Part shown: piece after piece, positions 46,136 through 48,004 of the stretch
Layout: every line of letters begins with the position of its first letter
Numbering within the stretch: the stretch's first letter is position 1
Assembly: GCA_024690485.1 (NCBI GenBank)
Contig: JAILPB010000050.1
Span: 1-48,004, forward strand
Reading direction: 5' to 3'
DNA: 48,004 nt
Origin: Butyrivibrio sp.
GTDB lineage: Bacteria > Bacillota > Clostridia > Lachnospirales > Lachnospiraceae
Made by a program: the position numbers and the translations under genes
The notes under the pieces: generated by a model
Seen by the model: the letters and a program-made list of their open reading frames with translations, nothing else
The model's database searches: none
What the model was told of the DNA's origin: nothing

Positions 46136-46506
46136 CTGCCACCTGGGGAGTATTTGTAATAGTGGCAGCCAGTTTAACGAGGCGTATTCTGCCACTATTC
46201 AAGGATTGCAGATAGTAGCAGTTGATTTTTAAGGGTGGATCCTGCCACTATTCCTGTTTTGCTAAAAGTGGCAGTGGAATTATCGACATGCATACTGCCA
46301 CTATCAAGGAAATTAGAATAGTAGCAGAAAAACACTACTAAAAATCACTGCCACTATCTAGGAAATTGAAAAAGTAGCAGGAAAATGATACTAAAAAGCA
46401 CTGCTACTATTACGAAAACTGAAATAGTAGCAGGAAAACAATGTTAAAAACCACTGCCTATTTTGAATATTACGGAATAGTAGCAGGAAGAAGGGCTAAA
46501 TAATGG
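46136..46506 (+). repeat. Seven-unit hairpin array with exact 53-bp period
   Basis: Left arms of the type CTGCCACTATT start at 46136, 46189, 46242, 46295, 46348, 46401 and 46454, always 53 bp apart. Each unit is a 33-nt hairpin ending in AATAGTAGCAG or AGTGGCAG, plus a 20-nt spacer. The unit at 46401-46433 is a perfect 11-bp stem with 11-nt loop. Sequences of arms, loops and spacers diverge, but lengths do not change. At the fifth pair four units show C-A on the plus strand, which is U-G on the minus strand. No gene on either strand. Confidence 0.85.
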
Positions 46507-46563
46507 TCTACCCTAAGAAGTTGACACGATAGAAAGTCATTTTGGCAGTATTTTCAGTAGTGA

Positions 46564-46695
46564 GTCCATCTTGTGGACACGAATATGGCTGGAATAATAA
46601 TCCTTCCTGCAAAAAACTAACATGTGGACATGAATCTGGTTGTATAAATATATGAAAACAATAGCAATTCCAACATATGGACATGGATTTAGCTG
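46564..46695 (+). repeat. Three degenerate repeats around (G/A)TGGACA(T/C)G
   Basis: Similar stretches TTGTGGACACGAAT (46571), CATGTGGACATGAAT (46621) and CATATGGACATGGAT (46674) recur at about 51- and 53-bp steps, close to the period of the preceding array. They lie directly upstream of the nuclease-like gene; no long open frame is present. Confidence 0.55.
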
Positions 46696-46776
46696 TAGAA
46701 AAGCATCGCTCTTATAGTGATAAGTAAAAACATAAGCAAATTGTATAGAAAGAAATAAAGGAGATTTAAACATAAA

Positions 46777-47580
46777 ATGATAGGACTAAAGAAATACTTA
46801 ATAGAAGAAGAGAAAAGACTTAAAAATCTAAAGCAGGTAATAGATAAAAGGCTTGAAAACATACCTGAAGGAAATCTAAGGATAACTTCCTCCGGAAAGC
46901 ATATCCAGTATATGCATTGCAAGGAAAAGAATGGTGAATATCAGAAACAGGGTGAATACTTAAAGAAAGAAGATATGTCGCTGGTCAGAAAACTTGCTCA
47001 AAAGACCTATGATCAGAAGATAAAAAGACTTGTGGATAAGAGACTTAGACAAATTAAGAACATGAATAAGGATTATATGGATAATGAGATTGAGCTTATC
47101 TATACCAATATGAGTATCAATAGACAAGAGTTAGTAAGACCTATTGAAAAGACATGGCAGCAGCGGGTTCATGATTGGAAATCACAGCCATATACTGGTA
47201 AAGAATTTAAGCCAGGTACGCCTGAAATATACACCAAAAAAGGAGAGAGGGTAAGATCTAAGTCAGAGAAGCTGATTGCGGATACTTTATTTGATATGGG
47301 AATTGAATATAAATATGAGTGCCCAATACACTTAAAAGGGTATGGACAGATATATCCTGATTTTACAATTCTTAGTCGCAAAACAGGAAAAGAAATGTAC
47401 TGGGAGCATGATGGCAGAATGGATGATCCGCAATACTCGGAAAAAGCTGTGAAGAAAATAAATTCCTATATCAGTAACGGAATACTTCCGGGGGAGAGAT
47501 TGATTCTTACTTTTGAAACTGCAAATATAGTGCTTAATGATAGGATTATCAAGAAAATGATTGATACTTACTTGGTGTAA
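46777..47580 (+). CDS. PD-(D/E)XK-like nuclease family protein
   Basis: 267 residues. N-terminal two thirds: basic, helical, coiled-coil-like (KKYLIEEEKRLKNLKQVIDK; QKIKRLVDKRLRQIKNMNK). C-terminal third resembles the restriction-endonuclease fold: Glu in RVRSKSEKLIADTLFDMGI, YKYECPIHLKGYGQIYPDF with the core Asp, then KEMYWEHDGRMDDPQYSEK. This pattern (SE...PDF...WEH-G-x-x-D) occurs in a clostridial family of unknown role, as far as I recall. ATG 46777 follows AAAGGAG at longish spacing. No methyltransferase or specificity subunit is visible beside it; a hairpin array lies immediately upstream. Confidence 0.75.
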   Translation: MIGLKKYLIEEEKRLKNLKQVIDKRLENIPEGNLRITSSGKHIQYMHCKEKNGEYQKQGEYLKKEDMSLVRKLAQKTYDQKIKRLVDKRLRQIKNMNKDYMDNEIELIYTNMSINRQELVRPIEKTWQQRVHDWKSQPYTGKEFKPGTPEIYTKKGERVRSKSEKLIADTLFDMGIEYKYECPIHLKGYGQIYPDFTILSRKTGKEMYWEHDGRMDDPQYSEKAVKKINSYISNGILPGERLILTFETANIVLNDRIIKKMIDTYLV

Positions 47581-47660
47581 AGGCTACAATGAGCATATTA
47601 TAAAAATGATGGAACAATACTATTTCAGTTTTAATGACGAAAGAAGAAAGAGAGATTTCT

Positions 47661-48004
47661 ATGGAAAAGTATATTGAAGGAAATAAAGCGGCTTGGGAAG
47701 AAGCTTTTGATAAAAGGGATGCCTCATGGGGCGCCGATATAACGGAACGTATACAGAAAGAAGACTATCCGTTTATTGAAAAGGAAATGGCGGATGCTTT
47801 GAAAAACATGGATACGAAAGGAAAGACGATCGGTCAGTTTTGTTGTAACAACGGTCGAGAGCTACTTTCTTTGGTAAAAAGCGGAAATGCCTCAAAGGGT
47901 GTTGGATTTGACATTGCTGAAAACCAAGTGGCTTTTGCAAATGAAAAAGCAAAAGAATTGAACCTGCCTTGTATATTTGAAGCTGTGAATGTTTATGATA
48001 TTGA
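47661..48004 (+). CDS. SAM-dependent methyltransferase, 5' part (partial)
   Basis: First 114 residues of a class I methyltransferase, cut by the window end. The SAM-binding motif is IGQFCCNNGRELLSLVKSG followed by KGVGFDIAENQVAFANEKA, typical of a Rossmann-fold methyltransferase acting on small molecules. ATG 47661 follows GAAAGAGAG; an in-frame ATG at 47634 is a weaker alternative. Substrate unknown. The 80-bp gap after the nuclease-like gene shows no terminator, so co-transcription is possible. Confidence 0.85.
   Translation, partial: MEKYIEGNKAAWEEAFDKRDASWGADITERIQKEDYPFIEKEMADALKNMDTKGKTIGQFCCNNGRELLSLVKSGNASKGVGFDIAENQVAFANEKAKELNLPCIFEAVNVYDI

Noticed and set aside
46136-46506. CRISPR array
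   Set aside because: No invariant repeat with unique spacers; both the hairpin and the spacer diverge gradually, and no cas genes are seen.

Overview
The window looks like chromosomal DNA of a low-GC, Gram-positive anaerobe of the Clostridia, most likely a Lachnospiraceae close to Butyrivibrio/Pseudobutyrivibrio. This rests on PolC-type polymerase III, the frr-uppS-cdsA-dxr-rseP-ispG-polC order, the rimP-nusA-rnpM-ylxQ-infB-rbfA-nrnA-truB-ribF order, a DUF1836 protein, PcrA and strong AGGAGG-type ribosome sites. The genus is inference. Almost all genes lie on the plus strand; the exceptions are an ion channel and a 53-residue membrane protein at 22.0-23.0 kb.

Layout. (1) 0-9.9 kb: 3' end of frr, then cell-envelope and isoprenoid genes (uppS, cdsA, dxr, rseP, ispG) and polC. 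(2) 9.9-13.1 kb: a repeat- and hairpin-rich gap, tRNA-Glu(CTC), a small secreted protein and a xylulokinase. (3) 13.1-22.0 kb: the rimP/nusA/infB translation-transcription operon. (4) 22.0-27.0 kb: minus-strand channel and small membrane protein, rpsO, pnp and deoB. (5) 27.0-28.3 kb: a surface-protein fragment, a small element with terminal inverted repeats and a hairpin array. (6) 28.3-31.7 kb: prfC and a transglutaminase lipoprotein. (7) 31.7-43.8 kb: a compact operon from an Asp23-family gene through nusB, xseA, xseB, ispA, dxs, tlyA, nadK, argR and recN to a DUF1836 gene and pcrA, with several overlapping start/stop codons. (8) 43.8-48.0 kb: tandem hairpins, a small acidic membrane protein coupled to rlmD, a 35-bp direct-repeat element, a second hairpin array, a PD-(D/E)XK-like nuclease gene and a truncated methyltransferase.

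Functionally, the two large clusters share the MEP and polyprenyl pathway (dxs, dxr, ispG, ispA, uppS) and surround it with DNA replication/repair, transcription-antitermination and translation genes. The most notable points are: pnp carries an in-frame amber codon (24909-24911) where PNPases normally have Glu, with homology continuing in the same frame afterwards; and two intergenic arrays (27864-28200 and 46136-46486) contain imperfect hairpins of about 33 nt repeated at steps of 53/54 or 64/65 bp, close to five or six DNA helical turns. The 46-kb array has seven left arms at exactly 53-bp steps and sits just upstream of the nuclease-like gene.
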